Shown: positions 1 through 7,971, numbered from the stretch's first letter. The stretch: DNA of 12,983 nt from Flavobacteriales bacterium UBA7325 (GCA_002471375.1 DKPV01000088.1:1-12983); one strand, 5' to 3'. Numbers and translations: made by a program. The notes: generated from the sequence alone by a model not told the origin.

Positions 1-161
1 GTTTGGTTTATCAATGAATTTCTAAGTGGGAAGTTGTTCTGAAGTGAGACAACTATACCTCCAAGATTGATGATTCGTTGTACAGTTCGAATCGTCATAG
101 CTAGAATCGGGAGTCTCAATAAGCTCACTTTTGTGCAACCTCCCCACAGCTTAATAGAAAG
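1..161. other. Left-edge region without an assignable gene
   Basis: I find no gene here that I can name. The first 13 codons of plus frame 1 read to a TGA at 40-42 and could be the very end of a gene entering from the left. After that stop the same frame stays open to the terminator at 162-196, and one minus frame is open across nearly the whole stretch, so neither is convincing alone. Bases 68-77 and 88-97 form an inverted repeat (10 pairs, one of them G-U) with a 10-base loop. It may be a gene remnant or a structured intergenic repeat. Confidence 0.3.
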
Positions 162-197
162 AAAAAAGGGTGTGGAACTTAATCCACACCCTTTTTA
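162..197 (-). terminator. Rho-independent terminator of the PA-domain protein gene
   Basis: A perfect 13-bp stem pairs 163-175 with 184-196 around an 8-base loop. The stem has a GC-rich core (GGGTGTGG/CCACACCC) flanked by A and T runs, so the minus-strand transcript ends in a U-run. It lies about 20 bases behind the stop of the T9SS protein. The A/T symmetry would let it work in both directions. Confidence 0.9.
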
Positions 198-215
198 AAT
201 ATTGTTAAATGAAGT

Positions 216-1964
216 CTACTGCTTCACAACGCTAAACTGAGATGATAATCCGTTTTCAAGTGTAACATTGAAAAGGTAAACACCTGACTCAAGATCAGCG
301 ATGTTTACAACAGCATTTCCGTTTGCAAAAGAAAGGGCATCAGAAATAACAACTTTCCCAGAAAGGTCAGTGATTACAACGTTAGCATCTTCAGTAGTGT
401 TGATTGAAATCGTAACTACATCTTTAGCAGGGTTAGGGAACGCCATACCTTCGATTGTTCCATTTTCTTCAAGTCCAATGTTTAAAGATCCAACTTCTGC
501 AACTTTAACACCAATACTTGATTGTTGCTCCATTCCGAAACCAGCAGCAAAATAAGCACCGTCATTTTCAACAGGCGCAATTGGCTGTAAGTAGAACGCT
601 TCGTTCCACAAGTAGTTTAATGTATTGTCATATCCAAGGAATACATCAAGGTTTACTGTTTGTGCACAGAAAAGGTAACGTTGGTTATCCTCCAATGCGA
701 TTGGCTCATTTAATGCTGCATAAACAGTTTCTCCTTGAAGATCTGATGCGTAAGTATAGAATCCAAATCCTACTGGGTTTAAGTTATTAAACGCAAGAGC
801 AGCATCGTTAATATCTGTGAATACATCTTCCCAACGGTATGCATAAACTGTAATCTCTTCACCCGTTAAATCAACCGCACTTCCTAACGCCTGGAAGTAA
901 AGTCCTTCAACTCCTAAACGACTAGCATTAGGGTTGTCAAGAGCGATACACGCAGAGTAAGTTGAAGTATTTGTAGATGGACGGAATCCATTATTTTGGT
1001 TCGGCTCTCCAGTTAAAGTGTCTGCAGAAACAATAGTAAACATTGTATCAGAAATCATAAAGTCAGCGATAACCCAGTTATCTGCATCGTACGCATCAAC
1101 AGTATCTAACGCAAGGTTGTAAGTTAATGTGTAACGTCCTACAGGGTAGGTTGCATTAGAAAATTGTGGGAAATTTAAAATTTGAGATGGTTCAATGTCA
1201 ATGCTATCTCCAGCCAAAACAGTTGGTAATGTCAAAGACTGATTGTAGAGGTTTCCTGTTGGTCCATCAACAGTGGCTGTAAGAATCATGTTCGTTTGGT
1301 CAAGTGTACCATAGTTGTATACTCTAGTACCGATATCAAAGTTAAATTCCGAACCGTCTTGCGCCAAAAGTGCTGGTACAGATCCGGCTTTAGAAATAAG
1401 CGTTGTTCCTTTAGTTAAACCTGCGTCATGCGGGTATAGACCAGTTTTATTACCGAGAAACATTTCCACAGGTCCTAGGGCTATTTGAGCTACTAAAGCA
1501 GCACCATCTGTGCTTGTTAACATAACTACAGGAATAGTAACGCTTGCTCCAAGAGCTCCACCACCCATTTCAACAACTTCAGGGTCACGGTTAATGATAA
1601 TTACAGCTACGGCACCAGAATCTTGAGCGTTCAGTGCTTTAGCACCAAATTCACAAGTGTTACGGTAGATAACAGCAATTTTTCCTGTTAAGTCATTGAT
1701 TAATGGGAAACATCCCTCTTGCGATATTGGATTTCCTTGTGGGTTAGTCCCGGGTGTTCCATCCTCAACGAGCATTAATGTGTCTTGAACAAATGTTCCT
1801 GGCACTAAAAAATCTGGTGTTGTCCAATCTCCCCCACCTGGGTCGGCCCAGGTGAATTCGTAATTTCCCGCAATAGGAGCTGGAGATATTCCAGCTGCTA
1901 TTACCTGTGATTGCGCGGCGTAACCGGCGACAACAATAGCTAATGTGAGTAATATTTTTTTCAT
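216..1964 (-). CDS. Secreted PA-domain protein with T9SS type A sorting domain
   Basis: A 582-residue exported protein. The start is placed at the ATG at 1962-1964 because it gives a clean signal peptide (MKKILLTLAIVVAGYAAQSQ). An ATG 11 codons upstream would put an unusual polar stretch ahead of it. Residues about 85-165 form a protease-associated (PA) domain: a GKIAVIYR strand, a conserved Cys pair (Cys85 and Cys104), an AGAxAVIIIN-like segment and a late IPVVML strand. PA domains usually sit in secreted peptidases as lid or substrate-contact modules, but I see no protease catalytic motif. The middle (about 175-500) is beta-rich and unassigned. Residues about 504-582 are a type IX secretion C-terminal sorting domain (FPNPAKD, then TDLSGKVV and GVYLFNV), so the protein is expected to be exported through the outer membrane. 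It is a single-gene unit with its own terminator. Its target is unknown. Confidence 0.9.
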   Translation of the reverse strand: MKKILLTLAIVVAGYAAQSQVIAAGISPAPIAGNYEFTWADPGGGDWTTPDFLVPGTFVQDTLMLVEDGTPGTNPQGNPISQEGCFPLINDLTGKIAVIYRNTCEFGAKALNAQDSGAVAVIIINRDPEVVEMGGGALGASVTIPVVMLTSTDGAALVAQIALGPVEMFLGNKTGLYPHDAGLTKGTTLISKAGSVPALLAQDGSEFNFDIGTRVYNYGTLDQTNMILTATVDGPTGNLYNQSLTLPTVLAGDSIDIEPSQILNFPQFSNATYPVGRYTLTYNLALDTVDAYDADNWVIADFMISDTMFTIVSADTLTGEPNQNNGFRPSTNTSTYSACIALDNPNASRLGVEGLYFQALGSAVDLTGEEITVYAYRWEDVFTDINDAALAFNNLNPVGFGFYTYASDLQGETVYAALNEPIALEDNQRYLFCAQTVNLDVFLGYDNTLNYLWNEAFYLQPIAPVENDGAYFAAGFGMEQQSSIGVKVAEVGSLNIGLEENGTIEGMAFPNPAKDVVTISINTTEDANVVITDLSGKVVISDALSFANGNAVVNIADLESGVYLFNVTLENGLSSQFSVVKQ

Positions 1965-1982
1965 AAGAATATAGTTTATGGT

Positions 1983-2022
1983 GCTAAGATAAGACATTTT
2001 GGAAAGGTTCTAAAATCTTAGC
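1983..2022 (-). promoter_or_regulatory. Putative promoter with inverted repeat before the PA-domain gene
   Basis: On the minus strand TATCTTAG (1984-1991) resembles the Bacteroidota -7 box TAnnTTTG with one mismatch, and leaves a leader of roughly 15 bases. Its flank is one arm of a perfect 8-bp inverted repeat, GCTAAGAT at 1983-1990 and ATCTTAGC at 2015-2022, 24 bases apart. I see no good -33 TTG. The repeat could be an operator or chance. Confidence 0.35.
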
Positions 2023-2034
2023 GCGTAACTCCCA

Positions 2035-2076
2035 ATAAAAAAGGCGTTTATCTTTCTATTTGAAGGATAAACGCCC
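2035..2076 (-). terminator. Rho-independent terminator of the sdhCAB operon
   Basis: A perfect 10-bp stem (2043-2052 with 2066-2075; GGCGTTTATC and its complement) is followed on the minus strand by six U residues (2042-2037). It lies 30 bases behind the sdhB stop codon. Confidence 0.9.
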
Positions 2077-2105
2077 ATATTTAACGTAATTCTATGTGGA
2101 TCTTT

Positions 2106-2858
2106 TTATTCCGTAGAAGAAACAGATGCCTTTAAATATTCTCGGTTCATACGAGCAATGTTTTCTAGCGATATTCCTTTAGGACATTCAACCTCACATG
2201 CACCAGTATTAGTACAGTTTCCGAAACCTTCTTTATCCATTTGGTCTACCATCTTCAACACACGTCGTTTCGCCTCAACCTTTCCTTGCGGAAGTAATGA
2301 GAATTGTGAAACCTTTGCAGATACGAAGAGCATTGCAGACGCGTTCTTACACGAGGCTACGCAAGCACCACAACCGATGCATGTTGCTGCATCAAACGCT
2401 GTATCAGCATCCGCTTTAGGAATAGGAAGGGCGTTGGCATCCTGCGTGTTTCCAGAAGTGTTCACTGAAACGAATCCACCAGCATGCTGAATACGATCAA
2501 AGGCACTTCTATCAACTACTAAATCTTTAATAATTGGGAATCCTTTAGCTCTAAATGGTTCAATGTAAATTGTGTCACCATCCTTGAATTTACGCATGTG
2601 CAATTGACAAGTCGTAACTCCACGATCTGGACCATGAGGCTCACCATTAATGTGCATCGAACACATCCCACAGATTCCTTCACGACAGTCATGGTCGAAT
2701 GAAACAGGTATTTTTCCTTCTGCGATAAGTTGCTCGTTCAGTACATCCATCATCTCCAAAAAGGACATGTGTCCAGAAATATTATCGATAGGATACGTTT
2801 CGATTTTACCCTTGTCGTTGGCGCTTTTTTGTCTCCAAACTTTAAGTGTGAGTTTCAT
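2106..2858 (-). CDS. sdhB: Succinate dehydrogenase iron-sulfur subunit
   Basis: The 250-residue electron-transfer subunit of complex II, carrying electrons from the SdhA flavin to the haem/menaquinone site of SdhC. All cluster ligands are visible. Cys58, Cys63, Cys66 and Cys84 hold the plant-type [2Fe-2S] cluster. CIGCGACVASC (Cys160, 163, 166, 170), with the later CTNTGACEVECP stretch (Cys215, 221, 225), holds the [4Fe-4S] and [3Fe-4S] clusters. Length and the CIGCGAC style match type B enzymes of Bacteroidota. The ATG lies 7 bases after the sdhA stop, so the two are surely co-transcribed. Only a weak AAGAAAG purine stretch precedes it. No signal peptide: the subunit sits on the cytoplasmic face of the inner membrane. 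Confidence 0.97.
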   Translation of the reverse strand: MKLTLKVWRQKSANDKGKIETYPIDNISGHMSFLEMMDVLNEQLIAEGKIPVSFDHDCREGICGMCSMHINGEPHGPDRGVTTCQLHMRKFKDGDTIYIEPFRAKGFPIIKDLVVDRSAFDRIQHAGGFVSVNTSGNTQDANALPIPKADADTAFDAATCIGCGACVASCKNASAMLFVSAKVSQFSLLPQGKVEAKRRVLKMVDQMDKEGFGNCTNTGACEVECPKGISLENIARMNREYLKASVSSTE

Positions 2859-2865
2859 ATCTTTC

Positions 2866-4881
2866 TTATTTGTATGAACGTTGTTTCAGTTCGATATCAT
2901 TAAATTCTAATTCTTCCTTGTGCAAAGTCGGTTTTCCAGGATCTCCTGTCCACTCCCATGCAGATACGTAAGCAAAGTTTTTATCATCTCGCTTAGCTTC
3001 TCCTTTTTGTGGTCCATCTAACTCAACAGATTCTTCACGGAAGTGACCTCCACATGATTCTGTTCTTTCAAGAGCATCACAAGCGAACAATTCTCCTAAT
3101 TCAAGGAAGTCTTCAACACGTAGTGCTTTTTCCAGCTCTGGGTTAAACTCCATTGCTTCTCCAGGAACAAGTACATTTTTATGGAAATCTTCTCGAACTT
3201 CTCTAATTTCAGCAATCGCTTCTTTTAGGTGCTTTTCGTTTCGAGCCATACCAACTTTGTCCCACATTATCTTACCAAGACGTTTGTGGAAGTGATCGAC
3301 AGATTTCGTTCCGTTATTACCAACAAGCTTCGAAATACGTGCTTTTGCAGTATCCTCGGCCTCCGTAAACTCAGCTGTATCTGTTGGAATTTCACCTGTT
3401 CGAATATCATCCGCTAGGTAATCACCAATAGTATAAGGAAGTACAAAATATCCATCCGCGAGCCCTTGCATTAATGCGGATGCTCCTAATCTATTTGCAC
3501 CATGATCAGAGAAGTTTGCCTCACCAGCAGCGTAACACCCAGGTACGGTAGTCATCAGGTTGTAATCAACCCAGATTCCTCCCATTGTGTAGTGAACTGC
3601 AGGATATATTTGCATGGGTGTTTTGTAAGGGTTATCATCAGTGATCTTCTCGTACATTTGGAATAAGTTGCCGTATTTATCTTCAATAACACCTTCTCCT
3701 AATTCTACAATTCGTGCTTCCGACGCATTTGCTTCACCAGTAACGATGGCTTTTTCTTTTCCGTAACGTTTAATTGCGGATCCGAAATCTAAATAAACAG
3801 CTTCTCCAGTAGTATTAACTCCATAACCAGCATCACAGCGTTCTTTTGCAGCTCTCGATGCAACATCACGCGGAACAAGGTTGCCAAAAGCGGGATATCT
3901 TCTCTCTAAGTAATAATCTCTATTTTCTTCAGCTATTTTGACAGGCTTAAGTTTCCCAGCACGAATTGCCTCAACATCTTCCATGTTCTTAGGAACCCAA
4001 ATACGACCATCATTTCGAAGTGACTCAGACATCAAAGTAAGTTTCGATTGGTAATCACCAGATCTTGGAATACAAGTTGGATGAATTTGCGTGTAACATG
4101 GATTTGCGAAGTAAGCTCCTTTCTTATGTATTCTCCATGCAGCAGTAGTGTTTGATCTCATTGCGTTAGTCGACAAGAAGAATACGTTTCCATATCCACC
4201 CGAAGCGACAACAACGGCGTGAGCTGAATGACTTTCGATAGCACCTGTAACTAAATTACGTGCAACAATTCCTCGCGCTTTGCCATCTACTTTTACAAGT
4301 TCAAGCATTTCGTGTCGATTGTACATCTTAATTTTTCCCTTGCCGATTTGACGATTCATTGCTGAATAAGCACCAAGGAGTAATTGCTGTCCTGTTTGAC
4401 CTTTCGCATAAAAAGTACGTGAAACAAGTACTCCTCCAAATGAACGGTTGTCAAGTAATCCGCCGTAATCACGTGCAAAAGGAACACCTTGTGCAACACA
4501 TTGATCAATGATATTACTTGATACTTCAGCTAAACGATATACGTTTGCTTCACGTGAACGGTAATCACCACCTTTCACAGTGTCATAGAAGAGACGGTAG
4601 ATTGAATCACCATCATTTTGATAGTTCTTTGCGGCATTAATTCCTCCCTGCGCAGCAATCGAGTGTGCACGTCTAGGTGAATCTTGGAAACAAAAAGATT
4701 TTACGTTATATCCCATCTCCGCAAGAGATGCAGCTGCTGAACCTCCAGCAAGTCCTGTACCAACAACGATGATATCGATCAATCGTTTGTTTGCTGGGGC
4801 TACCAAGTTAATATCGTTTTTGTGTTTAGTCCATTTGTCCTTAATCGGTCCAGCCGGAATTTTTGCGTCTAAAGTTGCCAT
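2866..4881 (-). CDS. sdhA: Succinate dehydrogenase flavoprotein subunit
   Basis: The 671-residue catalytic subunit, which oxidises succinate to fumarate in the TCA cycle. The Rossmann FAD-binding motif GTGLAGG is at residues 41-47. His73 in RAHSIAAQGG is the expected site of covalent FAD attachment. Substrate-side motifs follow: HPTCIPRSGDY, LMSESLRNDG, the catalytic-arginine segment PRDVASRA, and HYTMGG. Then comes AGE...DHGANRLGASAL, which closes the FAD site. The C-terminal helical and Fe-S-contact region carries ERTESCGGHFREE. The protein is full length for the family's type B branch. It lies between sdhC (6-base gap) and sdhB (7-base gap) in one operon. Type B enzymes can work with menaquinone, the usual quinone of this phylum; fumarate reduction cannot be excluded from sequence. 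Confidence 0.97.
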   Translation of the reverse strand: MATLDAKIPAGPIKDKWTKHKNDINLVAPANKRLIDIIVVGTGLAGGSAAASLAEMGYNVKSFCFQDSPRRAHSIAAQGGINAAKNYQNDGDSIYRLFYDTVKGGDYRSREANVYRLAEVSSNIIDQCVAQGVPFARDYGGLLDNRSFGGVLVSRTFYAKGQTGQQLLLGAYSAMNRQIGKGKIKMYNRHEMLELVKVDGKARGIVARNLVTGAIESHSAHAVVVASGGYGNVFFLSTNAMRSNTTAAWRIHKKGAYFANPCYTQIHPTCIPRSGDYQSKLTLMSESLRNDGRIWVPKNMEDVEAIRAGKLKPVKIAEENRDYYLERRYPAFGNLVPRDVASRAAKERCDAGYGVNTTGEAVYLDFGSAIKRYGKEKAIVTGEANASEARIVELGEGVIEDKYGNLFQMYEKITDDNPYKTPMQIYPAVHYTMGGIWVDYNLMTTVPGCYAAGEANFSDHGANRLGASALMQGLADGYFVLPYTIGDYLADDIRTGEIPTDTAEFTEAEDTAKARISKLVGNNGTKSVDHFHKRLGKIMWDKVGMARNEKHLKEAIAEIREVREDFHKNVLVPGEAMEFNPELEKALRVEDFLELGELFACDALERTESCGGHFREESVELDGPQKGEAKRDDKNFAYVSAWEWTGDPGKPTLHKEELEFNDIELKQRSYK

Positions 4882-4887
4882 AGTAGC

Positions 4888-5571
4888 TTAATGATTAAAG
4901 TGGTGGAAAAGTGCGATGAAAATGAAACCCAATGGAACTAGCACTGAAAATGCAACCCCAAACTTCTTAAGTCCCTTTGTGTATTTATTATTAGCTCCCA
5001 TTGATTGGAAAGCTGAGTTAAACCCGTGAGCTAAGTGAAGTCCAAGAAGAACAAACGATACAATGTAAATTCCAACGCGAACTGGGCTCACAAATTTATG
5101 TTTTAACTCTGTGAAATAACGATAACCTTCTTCACCAGCTAAAGTACCTGACCAATCACCGTCAATGAATTTAGTTTTGAGTTCTGGAATCCAGAAATCG
5201 TAGAAATGTAATCCCATAAATGCTAGGATTACCAAGCCGCTTAACAGCATGTTCCGGCTCATCCATGAAGCATTTGCCGCTCCTTTATACTTGACATAGC
5301 GAACATCTCTTGCCCCTCTGTTTTTTAGTTCAAGAACAAAACCCATCACGAAGTGAAAGACAACACCGAAAATTAGAACGGGTTGCAGGATGTATTGAAT
5401 TAGGAAGTTGGTTCCCATGAAGTGGGATAAATCATTAAAAGTGTCTCCGGAGATGACAGAAGTCATGTTGATCGTGAGATGCTGTAGTAAAAAGAACATC
5501 AAGAAAAACGCAGAGAGCGCCATTGCCATTTTACGGGCAATTGAAGATGATAATAGACCTGATTTACTCAT
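4888..5571 (-). CDS. sdhC: Succinate dehydrogenase cytochrome b subunit, type B
   Basis: A 227-residue membrane anchor with five hydrophobic segments (about residues 18-38, 58-80, 107-127, 164-184, 204-224). This is the single-subunit, di-haem arrangement of type B complex II, so no sdhD is expected and none is present. Candidate haem b ligands are His31 (LLQHLTIN), His73 (VVFHFVMG), His122 (MGLHFYDF) and His179 or His182 (LGLHLAHGF). It is the first gene of the sdhCAB operon. An exact Bacteroidota -7 box lies about 30 bases upstream of the ATG. It passes electrons to the quinone pool. Confidence 0.95.
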   Translation of the reverse strand: MSKSGLLSSSIARKMAMALSAFFLMFFLLQHLTINMTSVISGDTFNDLSHFMGTNFLIQYILQPVLIFGVVFHFVMGFVLELKNRGARDVRYVKYKGAANASWMSRNMLLSGLVILAFMGLHFYDFWIPELKTKFIDGDWSGTLAGEEGYRYFTELKHKFVSPVRVGIYIVSFVLLGLHLAHGFNSAFQSMGANNKYTKGLKKFGVAFSVLVPLGFIFIALFHHFNH

Positions 5572-5602
5572 GTTTGATTTTATAGAAGCGTTTATTAGTC
5601 TA

Positions 5603-5610
5603 CAAATTTA
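5603..5610 (-). promoter_or_regulatory. -7 box of the sdhCAB promoter
   Basis: TAAATTTG on the minus strand fits the Bacteroidota consensus TAnnTTTG exactly. It leaves a leader of about 25 bases before the sdhC ATG. No clear TTG is seen at the -33 distance. Confidence 0.6.
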
Positions 5611-5767
5611 ACAGTTCACAACAAACCTAAGAAGGAAATAAACTAATTTATAGTGAGTTTAAATAATTCCTGAGGAAAAATAGGTTGGTTAGAAGACTTT
5701 TTGGGCTCAAATCGGATGGGATAAGGGGGTAACTTGTGATTCTTTTTGGTCTCAGCTAGCAGGGGAG

Positions 5768-5800
5768 TTGTAACGAAAAATATGATAGACGCTATGTTAA
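5768..5800 (+). promoter_or_regulatory. Weak candidate promoter of the small T9SS protein
   Basis: TTG at 5768-5770 and TATGTTAA at 5793-5800 are 22 bases apart. The second box matches the TAnnTT part but not the final TG of the Bacteroidota -7 consensus. The ATG follows 22 bases later. Nothing else is recognised in 5572-5822. Confidence 0.25.
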
Positions 5801-5822
5801 TAGAACTGTTAAACCAAAAAGT

Positions 5823-6149
5823 ATGAAGAAGATTGGAATCTTCGCTTTGATCATGTGCACCTCTCCGGTATTTGCTCAAACAAGCGAAAACGAAATTATT
5901 GAAGTAGATAAAAAACGCGAATTAGCATCTTACGAGGTTATCGTATTTCCAAACCCATCAACGGACAATGTTTTCATTAATGCACCAGAAGGGTCTGTTT
6001 GCAAAGTTGTGAGTGCCTCCGGAATTTATGTTGGTACCTGGGAGGTACGTGAAAGGGGAATCGATTTACAGGACCTAGGTTTGGGTTCTTATATTGCCTT
6101 GATTTCTTTGAATGGACAAACAATCCATAGACGCTTTGTGATCATCTAG
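5823..6149 (+). CDS. Small secreted protein, essentially a stand-alone T9SS sorting domain
   Basis: A 108-residue protein. Residues 1-19 are a signal peptide (MKKIGIFALIMCTSPVFA, cut before Gln). About 17 charged residues follow. From about residue 36 to the end it matches the type IX secretion C-terminal sorting domain: a VFPNPSTDNVFI opening strand, a CKVVSASGIYVG strand, a LGLGSYIALISL strand and a terminal strand ending FVII. There is no cargo domain between signal and sorting domain, whereas usual T9SS substrates are hundreds of residues long. It could be a genuine small cell-surface protein or the 3' remnant of a larger gene that regained a signal peptide. It stands alone on the plus strand, divergent from the sdh operon. 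Confidence 0.75.
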   Translation: MKKIGIFALIMCTSPVFAQTSENEIIEVDKKRELASYEVIVFPNPSTDNVFINAPEGSVCKVVSASGIYVGTWEVRERGIDLQDLGLGSYIALISLNGQTIHRRFVII

Positions 6150-6191
6150 CGAGAGCTCTTTGAAATACATTAATCAGTGAAAAAAGAAAGA

Positions 6192-6572
6192 ATGGACGCA
6201 ACTACAAACTCACTGAATTGGTTCGAGATACCGGCAACAGATATTGACAGAAGTTAAAAATTCTTTGAAGCGGTTTTTGACTTGTAAATGATAATTCACG
6301 AAATGGGCGACATGAAAAAGGCAATGTTTCCAATGATGCTTTGGTCCGGAAAGTCGAATGGCGGAATAGCTCAAAGCCCGCAACATGAAATAGGAACAGA
6401 AGTTGCGGTTGTCTTCGTGAATTCGAATCCAAAGATGGATGGCGCACCCAGTAAAGTCGATTCAGCAGGAGGTAAAGTTGTGATACCTAAAACACCAATT
6501 GGTGAAAATGGATCCATGGCGACGGTTATCGATATCGAACGAAATAGTGTGGGAATACACTCGATTGAGTAA
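6192..6572 (+). pseudogene. VOC (glyoxalase/bleomycin-resistance) family protein, two nonsense codons
   Basis: One plus frame from ATG 6192 to TAA 6570-6572 (127 codons, normal length for a one-module VOC protein) is broken by two in-frame TAA codons at 6255-6257 and 6285-6287. It opens with NWFEIPATDIDR, then stop, then KFFEAVFDL, then stop, then MIIHEMGDMKKAMFP. It ends with AGGKVVIPKTPIGENGSMA and NSVGIHSIE. These are the typical VOC strands (DIDRAxxFYxxxF, AGGKVxxPK, DxExNxxGLHS). No frame change is needed, and each stop is one substitution from Lys, Gln or Glu. UAA is not known to be recoded in this phylum, so the gene is most likely dead. An ATG directly behind the second stop could still yield a 94-residue fragment lacking the first strand. 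VOC proteins of this kind are usually metal-dependent dimers; the original substrate is unknown. Confidence 0.8.
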
Positions 6573-7475
6573 TTAGTCAAGATAGCTTAATGCTGCAGAA
6601 GCGCTGGTTACCGAAAGGCGAACCTCGGAGCCTAAAATCAAAGCACGGTTGTCATCGATATGTCCCGCAGGGAAATCAAAAATTATCGGAATAGATCGGT
6701 ATTGAAAATGGGATAAGATAATCTCCTGGTAGGTCTTCCCGAATGGTGTTGCCGTATCTCTAATACTTGCCATACCACCAACGATTAACCCGTTTATCTT
6801 TTCTAGTATTCCTGCTTTTTCGAAAGCATAAAACATCCTATCGATTTGATACAAGTGTTCGCCGACCTCTTCAATATATAAAATACTGTTGTCGTAATTC
6901 ACTTGGTCATCTGTTCCCAGAAGACTGTACAGAATAGCAAGATTTCCGCCAAGAAGTGGTCCCTCTGCTGAACCAGTCTTATTGAGACGACTGGAAGGCA
7001 CTTCAATTTCGGATGGGTTTCCTCTTAAAGCCGACATAAGTGTAGTGAGCGACTCTGGAGAATTAGTTTTAAAGTTTAGAGGCATTGTGCCGTGAATGCT
7101 CGCAATTCCATGATGTTGCATCCGCTGGTGCATAATAGTTACATCACTAAACCCAACAATCCATTTTGGTACCTCAAGTTGTGAAGCCCATTGGATTCGA
7201 TCGATGAGCTGTATACATCCATAACCTCCACGCACGCATACTATTGCTTTCACTTCGGGATTATTGAGAACTCCCTGAAAATCCGAAAGGCGTTCTGCAA
7301 TCGTGCCAGAAAAATAATGATAGGATCCGAGACAGTTTTGAGTAATGAGAACTTTGAACCCTTCGTTTTGAAAAAATGATTTCGCATGATCTACCGCGTC
7401 TTTTTCAATGTTTTTTGCTGGAGCTACTAAGGCGATTAAATCTCCCGGTTCAAGAAATGATGGCATTCTATTCAT
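6573..7475 (-). CDS. LD-carboxypeptidase, peptidase family S66
   Basis: A 300-residue cytoplasmic serine peptidase (no signal peptide) of the LdcA/MccF family. The known LdcA role is cleaving the L,D bond of murein tetrapeptides to give tripeptides for peptidoglycan recycling. MccF relatives instead inactivate microcin C-like nucleotide peptides. The N-terminal half has PGDLIALVAPAK, VRGGYG and the nucleophile Ser110 in VGFSD. The C-terminal half has the acid in YIEEVGE (about Glu202) and His272 in FPAGH, completing the Ser-Glu-His triad. GPLLGGNL is also typical. Start: M1 sits 4 bases after a perfect -7 box, so either the message is leaderless or translation starts at M4. The stop codon touches that of the convergent VOC pseudogene with no spacer. 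Confidence 0.93.
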   Translation of the reverse strand: MNRMPSFLEPGDLIALVAPAKNIEKDAVDHAKSFFQNEGFKVLITQNCLGSYHYFSGTIAERLSDFQGVLNNPEVKAIVCVRGGYGCIQLIDRIQWASQLEVPKWIVGFSDVTIMHQRMQHHGIASIHGTMPLNFKTNSPESLTTLMSALRGNPSEIEVPSSRLNKTGSAEGPLLGGNLAILYSLLGTDDQVNYDNSILYIEEVGEHLYQIDRMFYAFEKAGILEKINGLIVGGMASIRDTATPFGKTYQEIILSHFQYRSIPIIFDFPAGHIDDNRALILGSEVRLSVTSASAALSYLD

Positions 7476-7479
7476 GTTT

Positions 7480-7487
7480 CAAATGTA
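7480..7487 (-). promoter_or_regulatory. -7 box of the LD-carboxypeptidase gene
   Basis: TACATTTG on the minus strand matches TAnnTTTG exactly and ends 4 bases before the annotated ATG. Transcription would begin at or near the A of the ATG. Confidence 0.5.
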
Positions 7488-7514
7488 AGGATTCTTAAAT
7501 TTTTCAGATTTGAT

Positions 7515-7522
7515 TAATTTCG
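7515..7522 (+). promoter_or_regulatory. Candidate -7 box of tadA
   Basis: TAATTTCG matches TAnnTTTG with one mismatch and ends 4 bases before the tadA ATG, mirroring the divergent gene. The whole divergent spacer is only 51 bases. Confidence 0.35.
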
Positions 7523-7526
7523 AATT

Positions 7527-7970
7527 ATGATAGAACCTTTCGATGATCAGTATTTCATGAAGTTAGCGCTCGAAGAAGCAAAACGTGCATTCGAGGAGGA
7601 TGAGATTCCTGTTGGAGCTGTGATAGTTGCGAAAAAGCAGGTGATTGCAAGGGCTCATAATCTTACAGAGCGATTAACCGATGTAACTGCTCACGCTGAA
7701 ATGCAAGCGATTACCTCAGCAGCTGATTATCTGGGAGGCAAGTACTTGAGGGGGTGCACTCTTTATGTAACAATAGAACCATGCGTTATGTGCGCAGGGG
7801 CTCTTTACTGGTCGCAACTAGATAAAATCGTGTTCGGTGCCACTGATGAAAAACGCGGAGCGGGCAAAGTAGGAAGTTTATATCACCCAAAAACAGCGAT
7901 TACTTCTGGAGTGTTGGAAAGTGAAGCACGAGAACTGATGCAGAGCTTTTTTGCTAAGAAGCGTAAATAA
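7527..7970 (+). CDS. tadA: tRNA-specific adenosine deaminase (A34 to inosine)
   Basis: A 147-residue cytidine-deaminase-fold enzyme that deaminates the wobble adenosine of tRNA-Arg(ACG) to inosine. The zinc site is complete: His56 and catalytic Glu58 in AHAEMQA, Cys86 and Cys89 in EPCVMCAGA. The N-terminal FMKLALEEA helix, EIPVGAVIV strand, HNLTER segment and DEKRGAGKVGSLY loop fit bacterial TadA rather than guanine or cytosine deaminases. Length is normal. The start follows a short spacer shared with the divergent LD-carboxypeptidase, with no Shine-Dalgarno sequence. A frameshifted remnant follows on the same strand. Usually an essential housekeeping gene. Confidence 0.95.
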   Translation: MIEPFDDQYFMKLALEEAKRAFEEDEIPVGAVIVAKKQVIARAHNLTERLTDVTAHAEMQAITSAADYLGGKYLRGCTLYVTIEPCVMCAGALYWSQLDKIVFGATDEKRGAGKVGSLYHPKTAITSGVLESEARELMQSFFAKKRK

Positions 7971-7971
7971 G

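Noticed and set aside
5643..5879. Minus-strand open frame of 78 codons ahead of sdhC
   Set aside because: It overlaps the signal-peptide region of the small T9SS protein, has no recognisable domain and reads as low-quality composition; the plus-strand gene is far better supported.
6288..6572. A separate 94-residue gene starting at ATG 6288
   Set aside because: The same frame upstream encodes the missing first part of a VOC protein, interrupted only by stops, so this is the tail of a pseudogene rather than an independent gene.
6570..6575. Bidirectional terminator between the VOC pseudogene and the LD-carboxypeptidase
   Set aside because: The two stop codons touch (TAATTA) and there is no stem or U-run; readthrough or overlapping transcripts are more likely.
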